Notes: generated by a model not told the origin, from the letters alone. A DNA stretch of 64,000 bases from an uncultured Draconibacterium sp. (GCF_963675585.1 NZ_OY776414.1:2645001-2709000), one strand, 5' to 3'. Shown: positions 17,159 to 27,151, numbered from the stretch's first letter. Translations and numbers: made by a program.

Positions 17159-17716
17159 TCACCTGCCCCACATCCTGATTTGTACCATTAATCGTCGGCT
17201 TTTAATTAAATCGCGCAGTTCTATTACCATATCGGCGTTTACCTGCTCAGCCATGGGAATCACATATTTTTCAGTTTCGTCGAGGTACCTCGAAATTTTT
17301 GATTTGGTGAAAATACTTCGGTTAATATCAGTGAGATTGCTAATCCGGTCGGCCACTTTTAAGGTTTTTGCATTTGTCGATCCGCTTTCCAAAACCCGCT
17401 TTAAATAGTTTGCTTTCGACTCATCCGCATGTTTGGTAACTTCTAAAACCAGTTGCGTTACTTTGTATCCGTCGGCATCTAAATCAATTAATGCATTTCT
17501 GTCTGTATCCGGAATATCTTCAAATAAATCGTGCACCAGTGCGGCTTTTAAAAGTACCGAATTTGAAAAATATTTATAATCCAAAAGAATACCTAAGGTT
17601 GCAAAAGCATGTCTGAACTGGTTGCCGCCAACCGATCGTGCTTCTCCTATTAAAGCCGTTGCTTTAATTAAATAAGGAGCCAGAGTTATCGATCTCAGTT
17701 TTTCTTCTGCGGTCAT
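17159..17716 (-). CDS. HD-domain phosphohydrolase (RelA/SpoT hydrolase-like)
   Basis: A 185-residue cytoplasmic protein with a metal-binding HD domain: His in QFRHAFATL (about residue 35), the His-Asp pair in LKAALVHDLFED, and a later Asp in TLKVADRISNLTDINR. This order (H...HD...D) and the sequence around VADRISNL match the (p)ppGpp hydrolase domain of RelA/SpoT and small alarmone hydrolases. There is no synthetase domain or TGS/ACT extension. Alarmone hydrolysis is plausible but unproven. Confidence 0.8.
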   Translation of the reverse strand: MTAEEKLRSITLAPYLIKATALIGEARSVGGNQFRHAFATLGILLDYKYFSNSVLLKAALVHDLFEDIPDTDRNALIDLDADGYKVTQLVLEVTKHADESKANYLKRVLESGSTNAKTLKVADRISNLTDINRSIFTKSKISRYLDETEKYVIPMAEQVNADMVIELRDLIKSRRLMVQIRMWGR

Positions 17717-17840
17717 TTGTCAGGTAAATTTTGGTATTAAAACCAGTTCCGAAGTTAAGGATAAATGAGATTGAATCTTATTGTAAAATCATATTTAGAT
17801 CTATTTTTAATATCAGACAATAAGAATTCATTTTGATATG

Positions 17841-17848
17841 TATATTTG
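17841..17848 (+). promoter_or_regulatory. Candidate -7 promoter element for GH92 genes
   Basis: TATATTTG matches TAnnTTTG and lies 33 bp before the first GH92 start. No strict -33 TTTG is seen 17-23 bp upstream. The three GH92 genes are co-directional, with 94- and 98-bp gaps, so this may drive all three. Confidence 0.5.
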
Positions 17849-17881
17849 CACTTCGTAATATTTTTAAAAACTAACAATTAA

Positions 17882-20134
17882 ATGGAAAGACTATTAAAAA
17901 GATTTTCAGGATTGATCTGTTTCTTAGCACTGATCTTTTTCGGTGTAAGTGAAACGGTTTCTGCACAATCGCCAAACAAATGGGTAAATCCTTTTATTGG
18001 TACCACAAATTACGGCACAACTAATCCGGGTGCTGTGGTTCCCCGGGGAATGGTATCGGTGGTTCCGTTTAATGTTAGTGGGAATTCGGATCTAAATAAA
18101 CGCGACAAAGACGACGGTTGGTGGTCGACTCCCTATTCGTGGGACAATAAATTTTTCACCGGCTACTCGCATGTAAACCTGAGTGGTGTTGGTTGCCCCG
18201 AACTGGGTGTTATTTTGCTTATGCCTACTACCGGCGAAGTAAATGCCAGTGTTTCGGAATACGGTTCCGAAACGAGTAAGCAGGTCGCTCATCCGGGATA
18301 TTATTCAACATTTCTGAACAAATACAACATTAACACGGAAGTTTCGGCAACTGAACGAACAGGAATCAGCCGTTTCACCTTCCCGGCCGGAAAATCAAAT
18401 ATTCTGCTGGATTTGGGGAACGGACTTACCAACGAAAGCGGTGCCTCTGTAAAAATTAAAAACAACCGGGAGATTGAAGGCTGGCGAATGACCGGAACTT
18501 TCTGTTACAACGACGGAACGGAACGCCCGGTTTATTTTGTAGCGCGTTTTAGCAAAGCCGCCGAAAGTTTTGGTGTTTGGAAAAAAATGCCCAAAATGGG
18601 GCCGGAAGCCAGTTGGTCGGCTACCAGCGACAAGTTTAAATATTACAACAATTTTAAGGCTGAAATGGCCGGCGACAGCATTGGCGCCTGGTTTACCTTC
18701 GACACCAAAAACAACGAGCAAATTATGGTAGAAGTGGGTGTATCGTATGTAAGTATCGATAATGCCCGTTTAAACTTGAACCACGAATCGAAAAATTTTG
18801 ATTTTGAAGCCACCCAAAAACAAGCCGAAGAAAAATGGAACGAAGCACTTTCAACCATTACAGTGAAAGGTGGAACCGATGATCAAAAAGCTGTTTTCTA
18901 CACCGCTTTGTACCACATGCAAATCCATCCGAATATTTTAAGCGACGTTAACGGCCAATACCCGGCCATGGAGTCGTTCGAAATAAAGGAGCACAAAAAT
19001 GGCGAACGTTACACCGTATTTTCATTGTGGGATACTTACCGAAACCTGCACCCTTTTTTAAGTCTGGCCTTTCCGCAGCAGCAGTTAAACGTTGTTACAT
19101 CGATGATTGAGATGTACGAAGAAAGTGGCTGGCTGCCCCGTTGGGAGCTAAACAGTACCGAGACACATGTTATGGAAGGCGATCCGGCCATCCCGGTAAT
19201 TGTGGACACCTGGTTTCGTGGAATCCGCGATTTTGATATTGACAAAGCCTACGAAGCTATGCGAAAATCGGCAAGCACTCCCGGTGCTGAAAATAAAATC
19301 AGACCCGACATCGACCATTATGTTTCACACGGCTACGTGCCTTTAATGAGTGAATTTGACAATTCGGTGTCGCATGCTTTGGAATATTACATTGCCGACT
19401 GGAACCTGGCGCAACTGGCAAAAGAACTGGGGCACGAAGAAGATTACGACCGCTTTCTGAAACAATCGCGTGGTTATAAAAATTATTACTGTCCCGAATT
19501 TGAGATCATTCGTCCGAAACTGGAGAATGGTGAATTTATGCCGGGTTTTAATCCACGGCAATGCGAGAACTTTGAACCAAGTCCGGGATTCCACGAAGGG
19601 AATGCCTACCAGTATACCTTTTGTGCGCAACACGATATGGACGGGATGATTGCTTTAAACGGAGGTAAAAAATCCTTCACAAAAAAACTGCAAACCATAT
19701 TCGACGACGGGCATTTTGATATGGCAAACGAACCCGACATTCATTATCCCTGGTTGTTTAATTACATAAAAGGCGAAGAGTGGCGCACTCAAAAAGAGTT
19801 AAACCGTTTAATGGCCACCTACTTTAAAAACACACCCAACGGATTGCCCGGAAACGACGATACCGGTACCATGTCAACCTGGATTGTGTATTCGATGATG
19901 GGAATTTACCCGGTTATTCCGGGCGATATGAATTATGCAGTTGCCTCGCCGGTTTTTGATGAAGTAATCCTTAAACTGGATCCGAATTTTTATCCGGGCG
20001 AACAAATAACCATTCGTAATTCAGGCCACTCGTCTAAAATTAAAAGCATCAAATTGAATGGGAAAACCACCAAATCGTTTTTTATTAATCACAGCGACTT
20101 GGTTAAAGGTGGTGTTCTGGAAATAAAACATTAA
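17882..20134 (+). CDS. GH92 family exo-alpha-mannosidase (copy 1)
   Basis: A 750-residue secreted glycoside hydrolase with a type I signal peptide ending SETVSAQ; no lipobox, so probably periplasmic. GH92 enzymes release mannose from N-glycans or mannans with Ca2+ and inversion. Visible motifs: WVNPFIGTTNYG at the N-terminus, SLWDTYRNLHPF, the presumed acid Glu572 in FHEGNAYQYTF, and the presumed base pair Asp659/Asp660 in GNDDTGTMS. It has NEPDIHYPWLF where the two downstream paralogues have GNEPSHH, so its linkage or substrate may differ. Confidence 0.95.
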   Translation: MERLLKRFSGLICFLALIFFGVSETVSAQSPNKWVNPFIGTTNYGTTNPGAVVPRGMVSVVPFNVSGNSDLNKRDKDDGWWSTPYSWDNKFFTGYSHVNLSGVGCPELGVILLMPTTGEVNASVSEYGSETSKQVAHPGYYSTFLNKYNINTEVSATERTGISRFTFPAGKSNILLDLGNGLTNESGASVKIKNNREIEGWRMTGTFCYNDGTERPVYFVARFSKAAESFGVWKKMPKMGPEASWSATSDKFKYYNNFKAEMAGDSIGAWFTFDTKNNEQIMVEVGVSYVSIDNARLNLNHESKNFDFEATQKQAEEKWNEALSTITVKGGTDDQKAVFYTALYHMQIHPNILSDVNGQYPAMESFEIKEHKNGERYTVFSLWDTYRNLHPFLSLAFPQQQLNVVTSMIEMYEESGWLPRWELNSTETHVMEGDPAIPVIVDTWFRGIRDFDIDKAYEAMRKSASTPGAENKIRPDIDHYVSHGYVPLMSEFDNSVSHALEYYIADWNLAQLAKELGHEEDYDRFLKQSRGYKNYYCPEFEIIRPKLENGEFMPGFNPRQCENFEPSPGFHEGNAYQYTFCAQHDMDGMIALNGGKKSFTKKLQTIFDDGHFDMANEPDIHYPWLFNYIKGEEWRTQKELNRLMATYFKNTPNGLPGNDDTGTMSTWIVYSMMGIYPVIPGDMNYAVASPVFDEVILKLDPNFYPGEQITIRNSGHSSKIKSIKLNGKTTKSFFINHSDLVKGGVLEIKH

Positions 20135-20226
20135 AAAAGATACAAGAATCAAGACACAAATATCAAGACAAAAAGATTCTTGATACTTGATACCTGATAC
20201 TTGATAATTGATACTTGCTACTAAAA
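20135..20226. repeat. TTGATACTTGATA degenerate tandem repeat
   Basis: The gap between the first two GH92 genes is almost wholly drifted copies of a ten-base word (gatacttgat, gatacctgat, gataattgat), preceded by inverted copies (atcaagacac, atcaagacaa). Direct and inverted halves could fold into a hairpin. Confidence 0.8.
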
Positions 20227-20228
20227 AT

Positions 20229-22436
20229 ATGAGACAAGTCACAATACTACTTTTAGCAACCTTTTTATTCGCGTGTAATGCATCAAAAGAACAGTCTTCA
20301 GAAGCAGAGAAACTGACTTCATATGTAAATACATTTGTGGGAACCGACGGCCCGGGAAATACGTACCCCGGCGCAGTTGTGCCTTTTGGCATGGTGCAGT
20401 TGAGCCCCGACAACGGACTGCCCGGCTGGGACAGAATTGCAGGTTATTATTATCCCGACTCAACCATTGCCGGTTTTAGTCACACCCACCTTAGCGGAAC
20501 CGGTGCCGGCGATATGTACGATTTATTACTTTTCCCATACAATTCGAAGTTTACCGATGACCTTTGGCCCAATCAAAAAAACTACCGGCCTTATTCCAAA
20601 TTTTCACACGATTCGGAAGAAGCAGCTCCGGGTTATTACAAAGTACTTTTGGAGAGTTCAGGAATTACGGCAGAACTAACAACAACTGAGCGCGTGGGAA
20701 TGCACCGTTATACCTTTCCTGAAGATACAGAGAGTAAAATAATCCTCGATTTGGGATATGCACTTAACTGGGACGCGCCTACCGAAACACGAATAAAGAT
20801 CGAAAACAATCATACCATTTCGGGTGTGCGCAAATCGCAGGGCTGGGCAGCTTTGCAGCACGTTTATTTTGTTGCTGAATTTTCAAAATCCTTTCAGTCG
20901 GCAGCCCTTTTTATGGACAACAAAAAAATGGGAGTAAACGAAGTACAAAGTAAAAACACAAAATTTGAAGCCACCTTTAACACAAGTGAAGGAGAACAGA
21001 TTTTGGTTAAGGTTGCACTGTCGTCGGTTTCGGTTGAAGGCGCCAGGGAGAATCTTCAGAAAGAAATAAACCATTGGGACTTTGATGCCGTTCGATTAGC
21101 AGCCGACAGCATTTGGGAAGAAACACTTTCGGCAATAAAAGTAAAAGGCAGCGAGTACCAAAAGGAAGTTTTTTACACCAATTTTTACCATTTGTTTTTA
21201 ACTCCGAGTGTTTTAAGCGATCAAAGCGGAAAATACAAAGGCGCCGACCAGCAAATTCACACAGCCAGTGGTTTTAAACGTTACGATACTTTTTCGTTGT
21301 GGGATACCTACCGGGCAGCCCACCCGCTTTATACGCTTGTTTGCCCGGGCAAAGTGGCGGATTTTGTACGATCGTTTTTGGCACATTACGACGAAACGGG
21401 CTTGTTACCGGTTTGGTCGCTGGCAGGAAATGAAACAAACATGATGATCGGTTACCATGCTGTTCCGGTAATTGTGGACGCCTATTTTAAAGGAATTCCA
21501 ATGGATGCAGAAAAAGCCTTTCGGGCATGCAAAGCTTCGGGAATGAATGACACCGAAGAAATGAAAAACTACCGAAAACTGGGTTATGTTCCTTTTAATA
21601 AAGAAGGCGAAAACTGGTCGGTTTCGAAAACGCTGGAATACGCCTACGACGACTGGTGCATTGCTCAATTTGCGTTAGCCTTAAATAAAACGGAAGACTA
21701 CAAACTGTTCTCGGAACGTGCAGATAACTGGAAGAACCTGTACGACAGCAAAACAAATTTCTTTCGCCCTAAAAATCAGTCAGGAGATTTTTTTGAACCT
21801 TTTGTGTCGAAAGAATACACCAATTTTTATTGCGAAAGTAATGCCTGGCATTATTTGTTTGCAGCCCAGCACAACATGGAAGCTTTTCGGGATACAATGG
21901 GAACTGAACGTTTTGAGGAATTACTCGACAGTATGTTTACCTACTACCCTGCCGCTAACGATAAATTACCCATTTTCAGCACAGGAATGATCGGACAATA
22001 CGCACACGGGAACGAACCAAGTCACCACGTTCCCTTTCTGTATAATTTTGTGGACAAACCTGAAAAAGGACAAAAATACGTACGCGAGATTATTGAGAGT
22101 CAGTACAGCAATCAACCCGACGGTTATTGCGGAAACGAAGACTGTGGCCAGATGTCGGCCTGGTATGTTTTTGCATCCATGGGATTTTATCCGGTAAACC
22201 CGGCCAATGGAGTTTACTACTTTGGAAGTCCGTCGCTAAACGAAGCTGAAATTAAACTTCCCAACGGAAAAGTTTTTAAAATGACAGCCGAAAACAATAA
22301 CAAGGAAAACATTTATATACAATCCGTAACTTTAAACGGCAAAGATTATCCAGAGCATTTCATTACACACAACGATATAATGAATGGCGGTGAATTGCGT
22401 TTTGTAATGGGTGCAGAACCCGGAAAAAATAAATAA
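20229..22436 (+). CDS. GH92 family exo-alpha-mannosidase lipoprotein (copy 2)
   Basis: A 735-residue lipoprotein. The signal MRQVTILLLATFLFAC ends in a lipobox, so it should be membrane anchored, possibly at the surface. I use ATG 20229 because it begins that signal; the frame is open to 20208. GH92 motifs: YVNTFVGTDGPG, DTFSLWDTYRAAHPL, presumed acid Glu536 in YCESNAWHYLF, GQYAHGNEPSHH, and presumed bases Glu637/Asp638 in GNEDCGQMSAW. SHLHLSGTG-type sequence (SHTHLSGTGAGD) is also present. The retained Glu argues for an ordinary glycosidic substrate rather than mannose-1-phosphate diesters. Confidence 0.95.
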   Translation: MRQVTILLLATFLFACNASKEQSSEAEKLTSYVNTFVGTDGPGNTYPGAVVPFGMVQLSPDNGLPGWDRIAGYYYPDSTIAGFSHTHLSGTGAGDMYDLLLFPYNSKFTDDLWPNQKNYRPYSKFSHDSEEAAPGYYKVLLESSGITAELTTTERVGMHRYTFPEDTESKIILDLGYALNWDAPTETRIKIENNHTISGVRKSQGWAALQHVYFVAEFSKSFQSAALFMDNKKMGVNEVQSKNTKFEATFNTSEGEQILVKVALSSVSVEGARENLQKEINHWDFDAVRLAADSIWEETLSAIKVKGSEYQKEVFYTNFYHLFLTPSVLSDQSGKYKGADQQIHTASGFKRYDTFSLWDTYRAAHPLYTLVCPGKVADFVRSFLAHYDETGLLPVWSLAGNETNMMIGYHAVPVIVDAYFKGIPMDAEKAFRACKASGMNDTEEMKNYRKLGYVPFNKEGENWSVSKTLEYAYDDWCIAQFALALNKTEDYKLFSERADNWKNLYDSKTNFFRPKNQSGDFFEPFVSKEYTNFYCESNAWHYLFAAQHNMEAFRDTMGTERFEELLDSMFTYYPAANDKLPIFSTGMIGQYAHGNEPSHHVPFLYNFVDKPEKGQKYVREIIESQYSNQPDGYCGNEDCGQMSAWYVFASMGFYPVNPANGVYYFGSPSLNEAEIKLPNGKVFKMTAENNNKENIYIQSVTLNGKDYPEHFITHNDIMNGGELRFVMGAEPGKNK

Positions 22437-22439
22437 TAA

Positions 22440-22530
22440 AAGGAAAGTCCGGACGGTTTTCAGTAGTTATACTTCAACTACGAGTAGTATGACTTCGATC
22501 TTCCGTCTTCCGACTTCCAACTAATCTTAA
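22440..22530. repeat. CTTCGACTTCC-type degenerate repeat
   Basis: Between the second and third GH92 genes, words such as acttcaact, acttcgat, cttccgtcttccgacttccaact recur with drift. No ORF or terminator is obvious. Confidence 0.6.
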
Positions 22531-22534
22531 TATA

Positions 22535-24787
22535 ATGAAACAGTTATTCAATCTTGCTTTTATAGCACTTCTGATTTTTTCGGTTTCGAGTTGCAACAAC
22601 AAAGCCACAGAAACCAACTTAGCAACCGATTACACTCAATTTGTTGATCCGATGATCGGCAGCGATTACCACGGCCACGTATTTGTGGGGGCAAACGTAC
22701 CATTTGGTGCGGTTCAGCTGGGTCCCAACAATCCAACGCAAGGCTGGGACTGGTGCTCCGGTTATCATTTTTCCGATTCGCTTTTGATCGGATTTGCACA
22801 CACACATTTAAGCGGAACCGGTATTGGCGACCTCGGCGACATTTTGTTTATGCCACTGGCAGGCGATTTTACTCCGGCAATAACGGAAGAAAATCCTTAC
22901 GACTGGCAGGCCAAATACACCCACGCTGACGAAGTGGTAAAGCCGGGTTATTATTCCATCGACATAAAAAAGTACAATGTACAGGTTGAATTAACCGCTT
23001 CCGACCGGGTTGGTTTTCACAAATACAACTACAAAGGCGAAGGCAATTCAAAAGTTTTGATCGATTTAAAATACGGTACCGGCTGGGACAAAATTGACAC
23101 AGGCGAAATTAAACAAGTGGATAAAAACAGCATCGAAGGTTTTCGTTTTTCGGTGGGTTGGGCAAAAGACCAGCGTGTATTTTTCCACACTCAGTTTTCG
23201 AAAGACATTACAAACATCGAAATCATCAGAAGTGACGATAAAATGGGCGATCTGACTGCGGTCATCGAGTTTGAAGGAAACGGCGAACTGATGGCAAAAA
23301 CGGCCCTGTCGCCGGTGAGCGAAGCCAATGCAAAGAAAAACATGAATGCCGAGGTTGATGAAGAATTTGGCCTCTGGAACTTCGACGGTGTGTACGAAAT
23401 AGCCAAAACAAAGTGGAACACCGAGTTGGGTAAAATAAACATCGAAACCACCAACAAGTCGGATAAAACCATTTTTTACACCGCACTTTACCACACCATG
23501 ATTGCACCATCCTTGTTTAACGACAGCGATGGAACGTATCGCGGAACCGACAAGGAAGTGTATCCAAATCCGGGATTTGACAACTACTCGGTATTTTCGC
23601 TTTGGGATACCTATCGTGCGGCACATCCGCTTTTTACGCTGGTTCAGCCCAATCGTGTAAACGACTTTGTAAACTCCTTACTGGCTGCTTACGACCAGCA
23701 GGGCACGCTTCCGGTGTGGCATTTAAAAGGAAACGAAACCGATTGTATGGTGGGCTACCACTCTGTTCCGGTGATTGTGGATGCTTACTTTAAAGGTTTT
23801 AAAGGATTCGATCCGGAGAAAGCATTTGCAGCCATGAAGGCATCGGCGCTTATCGATGTAAAAGGACTTGATTTTATACAAACACAAGGCTACATTCCGG
23901 CCGACTCGCAGGTAGAATCGGTTGCCAAAGCACTTGAATATGCCATTGACGACTGGTGCATTGCTGCCATGGCGAAAGATCTTGGAAAAACGGACGATTA
24001 CGAATTGTTTTCGAAACGTGCCCAATACTACAAAAACTATTTCGATACCAACATTAAATTTATGCGTGGTAAACTGGCCGACGGCAGCTGGAGAACACCT
24101 TTTAGCCCCATTCATTCACAACATCAGAAAGATGATTTCTGCGAAGGAAACAGCTGGCAGTACTCGTGGCTGGTTCCGCAGGATGCAGAGGGTTTGATCG
24201 AAATTCACGGTGGCGAAGAAACATTTATTGCCAAACTCGACAGCTTGTTTACCATTCCGTCTGACCAGGTGGAAGGTGCATCGAGCGACATTTCGGGCTT
24301 GATTGGCCAGTATGCACACGGAAATGAGCCAAGTCACCACATTACTTATTTGTATGCCTACGCCGGGCAACAATGGAAAACAGCCGAAAAAGTGCGCGAG
24401 ATTTGCAACACCATGTATACCGACCAGCCCGATGGAATTTGCGGCAACGAAGACTGCGGACAAATGTCGGCATGGTACGTACTTTCGTCAATGGGAATGT
24501 ACCCGGTAAACCCGGCGGCAGGTGCTTATGTTTTTGGCAGCCCGCTGTTCGACAAGGCTGAAATTGGCCTGCCCGGTGGCAAACATTTTACCTTTGTTGC
24601 CGAAAACAACAGCAAAGAAAACATTTACATTCAGTCGATTACCTTAAACGGCGAAGCGTACACCAAAAGTTTTATCACCCACAAACAAATTATGGAAGGT
24701 GGCGAACTGGTGTACTCCATGGGAAATACGCCCAACAAAGAATTTGGGAAAGCCATGGAAAACCGGCCGCAATCGGTGGTTTATTAA
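22535..24787 (+). CDS. GH92 family exo-alpha-mannosidase lipoprotein (copy 3)
   Basis: A 750-residue lipoprotein; the signal ends FSVSSC, a plausible lipobox. It is closest in motif pattern to copy 2: FVDPMIGSDYHG, HTHLSGTGIGD, VFSLWDTYRAAHPL, presumed acid Glu537 in FCEGNSWQYSW, GQYAHGNEPSHH, and presumed bases Glu639/Asp640 in GNEDCGQMSAW. It lies 98 bp after copy 2 and is followed by a strong terminator, so it likely ends the operon. Three non-identical copies suggest division of labour on a branched mannose substrate such as high-mannose N-glycan. Confidence 0.95.
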   Translation: MKQLFNLAFIALLIFSVSSCNNKATETNLATDYTQFVDPMIGSDYHGHVFVGANVPFGAVQLGPNNPTQGWDWCSGYHFSDSLLIGFAHTHLSGTGIGDLGDILFMPLAGDFTPAITEENPYDWQAKYTHADEVVKPGYYSIDIKKYNVQVELTASDRVGFHKYNYKGEGNSKVLIDLKYGTGWDKIDTGEIKQVDKNSIEGFRFSVGWAKDQRVFFHTQFSKDITNIEIIRSDDKMGDLTAVIEFEGNGELMAKTALSPVSEANAKKNMNAEVDEEFGLWNFDGVYEIAKTKWNTELGKINIETTNKSDKTIFYTALYHTMIAPSLFNDSDGTYRGTDKEVYPNPGFDNYSVFSLWDTYRAAHPLFTLVQPNRVNDFVNSLLAAYDQQGTLPVWHLKGNETDCMVGYHSVPVIVDAYFKGFKGFDPEKAFAAMKASALIDVKGLDFIQTQGYIPADSQVESVAKALEYAIDDWCIAAMAKDLGKTDDYELFSKRAQYYKNYFDTNIKFMRGKLADGSWRTPFSPIHSQHQKDDFCEGNSWQYSWLVPQDAEGLIEIHGGEETFIAKLDSLFTIPSDQVEGASSDISGLIGQYAHGNEPSHHITYLYAYAGQQWKTAEKVREICNTMYTDQPDGICGNEDCGQMSAWYVLSSMGMYPVNPAAGAYVFGSPLFDKAEIGLPGGKHFTFVAENNSKENIYIQSITLNGEAYTKSFITHKQIMEGGELVYSMGNTPNKEFGKAMENRPQSVVY

Positions 24788-24820
24788 TCGTTCACGCAAA
24801 TAACGCGGATAAGCGCAGAT

Positions 24821-24859
24821 AAAAAATGGCATCTCAGTTTTTGAGGTGCCATTTTTTTA
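24821..24859 (+). terminator. Rho-independent terminator after GH92 genes
   Basis: An 11-bp stem, ATGGCATCTCA / TGAGGTGCCAT with one G-T pair, is followed by a run of T. Just before it, 24790-24820 carries CGCAGAT-type words like those flanking the GxxExxY gene. The remaining gap to 25129 shows nothing I can name. Confidence 0.88.
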
Positions 24860-25129
24860 TGGTTTTTATAATTCGTGCAAAGCCAAAACCAGTTGTTTAA
24901 AAAAAACAGGCTGCTCCCCCAAAAAGAAAGTTATACTATTATGTTTATTTTTCATAAATTAGTGTCCGCTTGTAAACACGAACATCTGTTTCCTTGTACA
25001 AACAAACACTTGCAAAAATTATGATTTACGCCGGCCACACATTGTATGGATTTTATGGGATCTTGGGTGGTGATGTTAAAAATAAATTGCCGGTAATAAT
25101 GAATTAAACAAACTACTCGAAATAAACTA

Positions 25130-27034
25130 ATGGAAAATCAAGTTATTGAAAAAATTGAAATAAGTAATTTCAGGTCAATTCATCATCAAATTATTGACTG
25201 TAAAGCATTAAATATTTTTTCAGGGCTAAATGATTCTGGAAAGTCAAATGTACTTAAAGCTCTAAACCTATTTTTCAATAATGAAACTGACTTTCAAAAA
25301 AAAATAAACTTCACTGAAGATTTTAGTAAAATAGAACTTGCAAAAGCGCAAAAATCTTCAAAAAGTAAACAGCTCATTAGGATTAAAGTGTTTTTTAAAA
25401 TTCCCAAAGGATATAAAACTTTAAAAAATGAAAAGGAGTTATTTGTTGAGAAACTATTTGATAGGGATAATAACGTATTCATAAAATATTCCAATGAATC
25501 AACCACTACAATCAGAACATCGATATCGAAGCTGTTAAACAGGATTCAGTATATCTATATTCCTGCACTAAAAGGAGAAAATGTTATTCAATATCTTTTG
25601 GGATTACTTGGTGAATATAAGTTAATCGAACAAAAAGATATTGAAGAATTGAATGAAAAGGTGAATACAAATACAATCGACCTTTCTGACCTTTTAAATA
25701 AATCAAAGATTGCAATAAATACTTCTTTTGGATTACCTGTATTACTAAACGATTTTTGGCAAAAATTGAATGTTGCAACGTTATACGAAGATTTTGAGAA
25801 ATTAGATGATGAATTTAAAGCATCTTCAAAAGCAAAACTAAAAAAACTAAATCCTTCATTTTATCAAATTCCTTTAGGTTTTAGAGGAGAAGGTGTAAAG
25901 TCAAAATATATTCCCCCTATTCTTCAGTGGTTGCAGGACAAGAATAATTCAAAAACTTTTATTTGGGGGATTGATGAACCGGAGAATTCATTAGAATTTA
26001 GAGCAGCAGAAGAGTTGAGTTCTTTGTTTTGTAATGTATATTCAAATCAAAATCAGATATTTCTAACATCACATTCATTAGCGTTTATAAATCCGAGGTC
26101 GGATGTTAAAAATAATCCAAATCTTTTTAGATGCTTAAAAGGTAAATTGGGAGAAACCGTGACCAAAAATTTCAATGATTTATTCCTTGAACAGAATAAG
26201 CTTGAATTATTTGAAGAACTTGGAGTTTTAAAAGTTCAACGAGAAGTTATTGAAAAGTGGAGGAAAAGCGAATCACAGCTCAAAAAAGAAATTGTTGAAT
26301 ATCAAGAAAAAGTAAAAGATGTAAGTGAAAGATTAACAAGTCTTACAAAACCGTTAATAATAACTGAAGGCAAAACTGATTGGAAGCACATGAAAGCTGC
26401 TTTAAATTATTTTAAATCTAATGATGAATATAAGAACCTTGACTTTGATTTCTTCGAGTATGAAAGTATAGACATGGGTGAGAGTGAGTTAGAAAAAATG
26501 TGTGAAAAATACTCACTTGTAAATCAAACAAATAAAATAATCTTCATTTTTGATAGAGATGTAGAAAAGCACCTCAAGACTAAAGGCAACGGAAAACGAT
26601 ATAAAAAATGGCAAAACAATGTGTTTAGTTTTTGCATACCTAGCCCTTCTCATAGAGGTCGTTATAAAAATATAGCTATTGAATCTTACTACACCGACAG
26701 CGACTTAAAAATCAAAGATTCAAATAATAAATGTTTATTCTTTACTAATGAGATTGAAAGCAAACTTATTGTCACTAAGAATTTAACGACTGGAAAGAAA
26801 GTTAATACAGAGACTTTTATTGTTTTGGATGCTCCAATTAATGAGAACGAAAAAGAGAAAAAGATATATGACCATGACGCCTCAAAAATATTGGATAAAA
26901 ACGGAAACCAAGTCGCAATTTCTAAAAGTGTTTTCGCAGAAAATGTCATAAACAGGGTGGACAATTTTGCAAATGTCGATTTTAACGAATTTAGATTAAT
27001 ATTCGAGGTAATAGAATTGATTATAAATGAATAA
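25130..27034 (+). CDS. OLD-family ATP-dependent nuclease (AAA ATPase plus TOPRIM)
   Basis: A 634-residue protein. The N-terminal ABC/AAA-type ATPase has Walker A GLNDSGKS (residues 32-39) after EIEISNFRSIHHQ, and Walker B FIWGIDEPENSLE (Asp282/Glu283). The C-terminal TOPRIM domain has IITEGKTD (about Glu413) and IIFIFDRDVEKH (about Asp474/Asp476), the metal ligands of a nuclease. This is the layout of OLD proteins and Gabija GajA, used against phages. No UvrD-like GajB, reverse transcriptase or toxin lies beside it, so it looks like a solitary (class 1) OLD. The gene is more AT-rich than its neighbours, consistent with transfer. Confidence 0.85.
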   Translation: MENQVIEKIEISNFRSIHHQIIDCKALNIFSGLNDSGKSNVLKALNLFFNNETDFQKKINFTEDFSKIELAKAQKSSKSKQLIRIKVFFKIPKGYKTLKNEKELFVEKLFDRDNNVFIKYSNESTTTIRTSISKLLNRIQYIYIPALKGENVIQYLLGLLGEYKLIEQKDIEELNEKVNTNTIDLSDLLNKSKIAINTSFGLPVLLNDFWQKLNVATLYEDFEKLDDEFKASSKAKLKKLNPSFYQIPLGFRGEGVKSKYIPPILQWLQDKNNSKTFIWGIDEPENSLEFRAAEELSSLFCNVYSNQNQIFLTSHSLAFINPRSDVKNNPNLFRCLKGKLGETVTKNFNDLFLEQNKLELFEELGVLKVQREVIEKWRKSESQLKKEIVEYQEKVKDVSERLTSLTKPLIITEGKTDWKHMKAALNYFKSNDEYKNLDFDFFEYESIDMGESELEKMCEKYSLVNQTNKIIFIFDRDVEKHLKTKGNGKRYKKWQNNVFSFCIPSPSHRGRYKNIAIESYYTDSDLKIKDSNNKCLFFTNEIESKLIVTKNLTTGKKVNTETFIVLDAPINENEKEKKIYDHDASKILDKNGNQVAISKSVFAENVINRVDNFANVDFNEFRLIFEVIELIINE

Positions 27035-27151
27035 TGTACTTCCACCAACAATTGTATATGGTAGGCATTTTTTCGATCTGACTAGCATTCTTTTTTAAAT
27101 CTGCAGAAAACATACTAATCATTGCAAACAAAATTAAACACCCACAAAATC

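Noticed and set aside
25130-27034. Gabija (GajAB) defence system
   Set aside because: The GajA-like architecture fits, but no UvrD-like GajB gene lies on either side.
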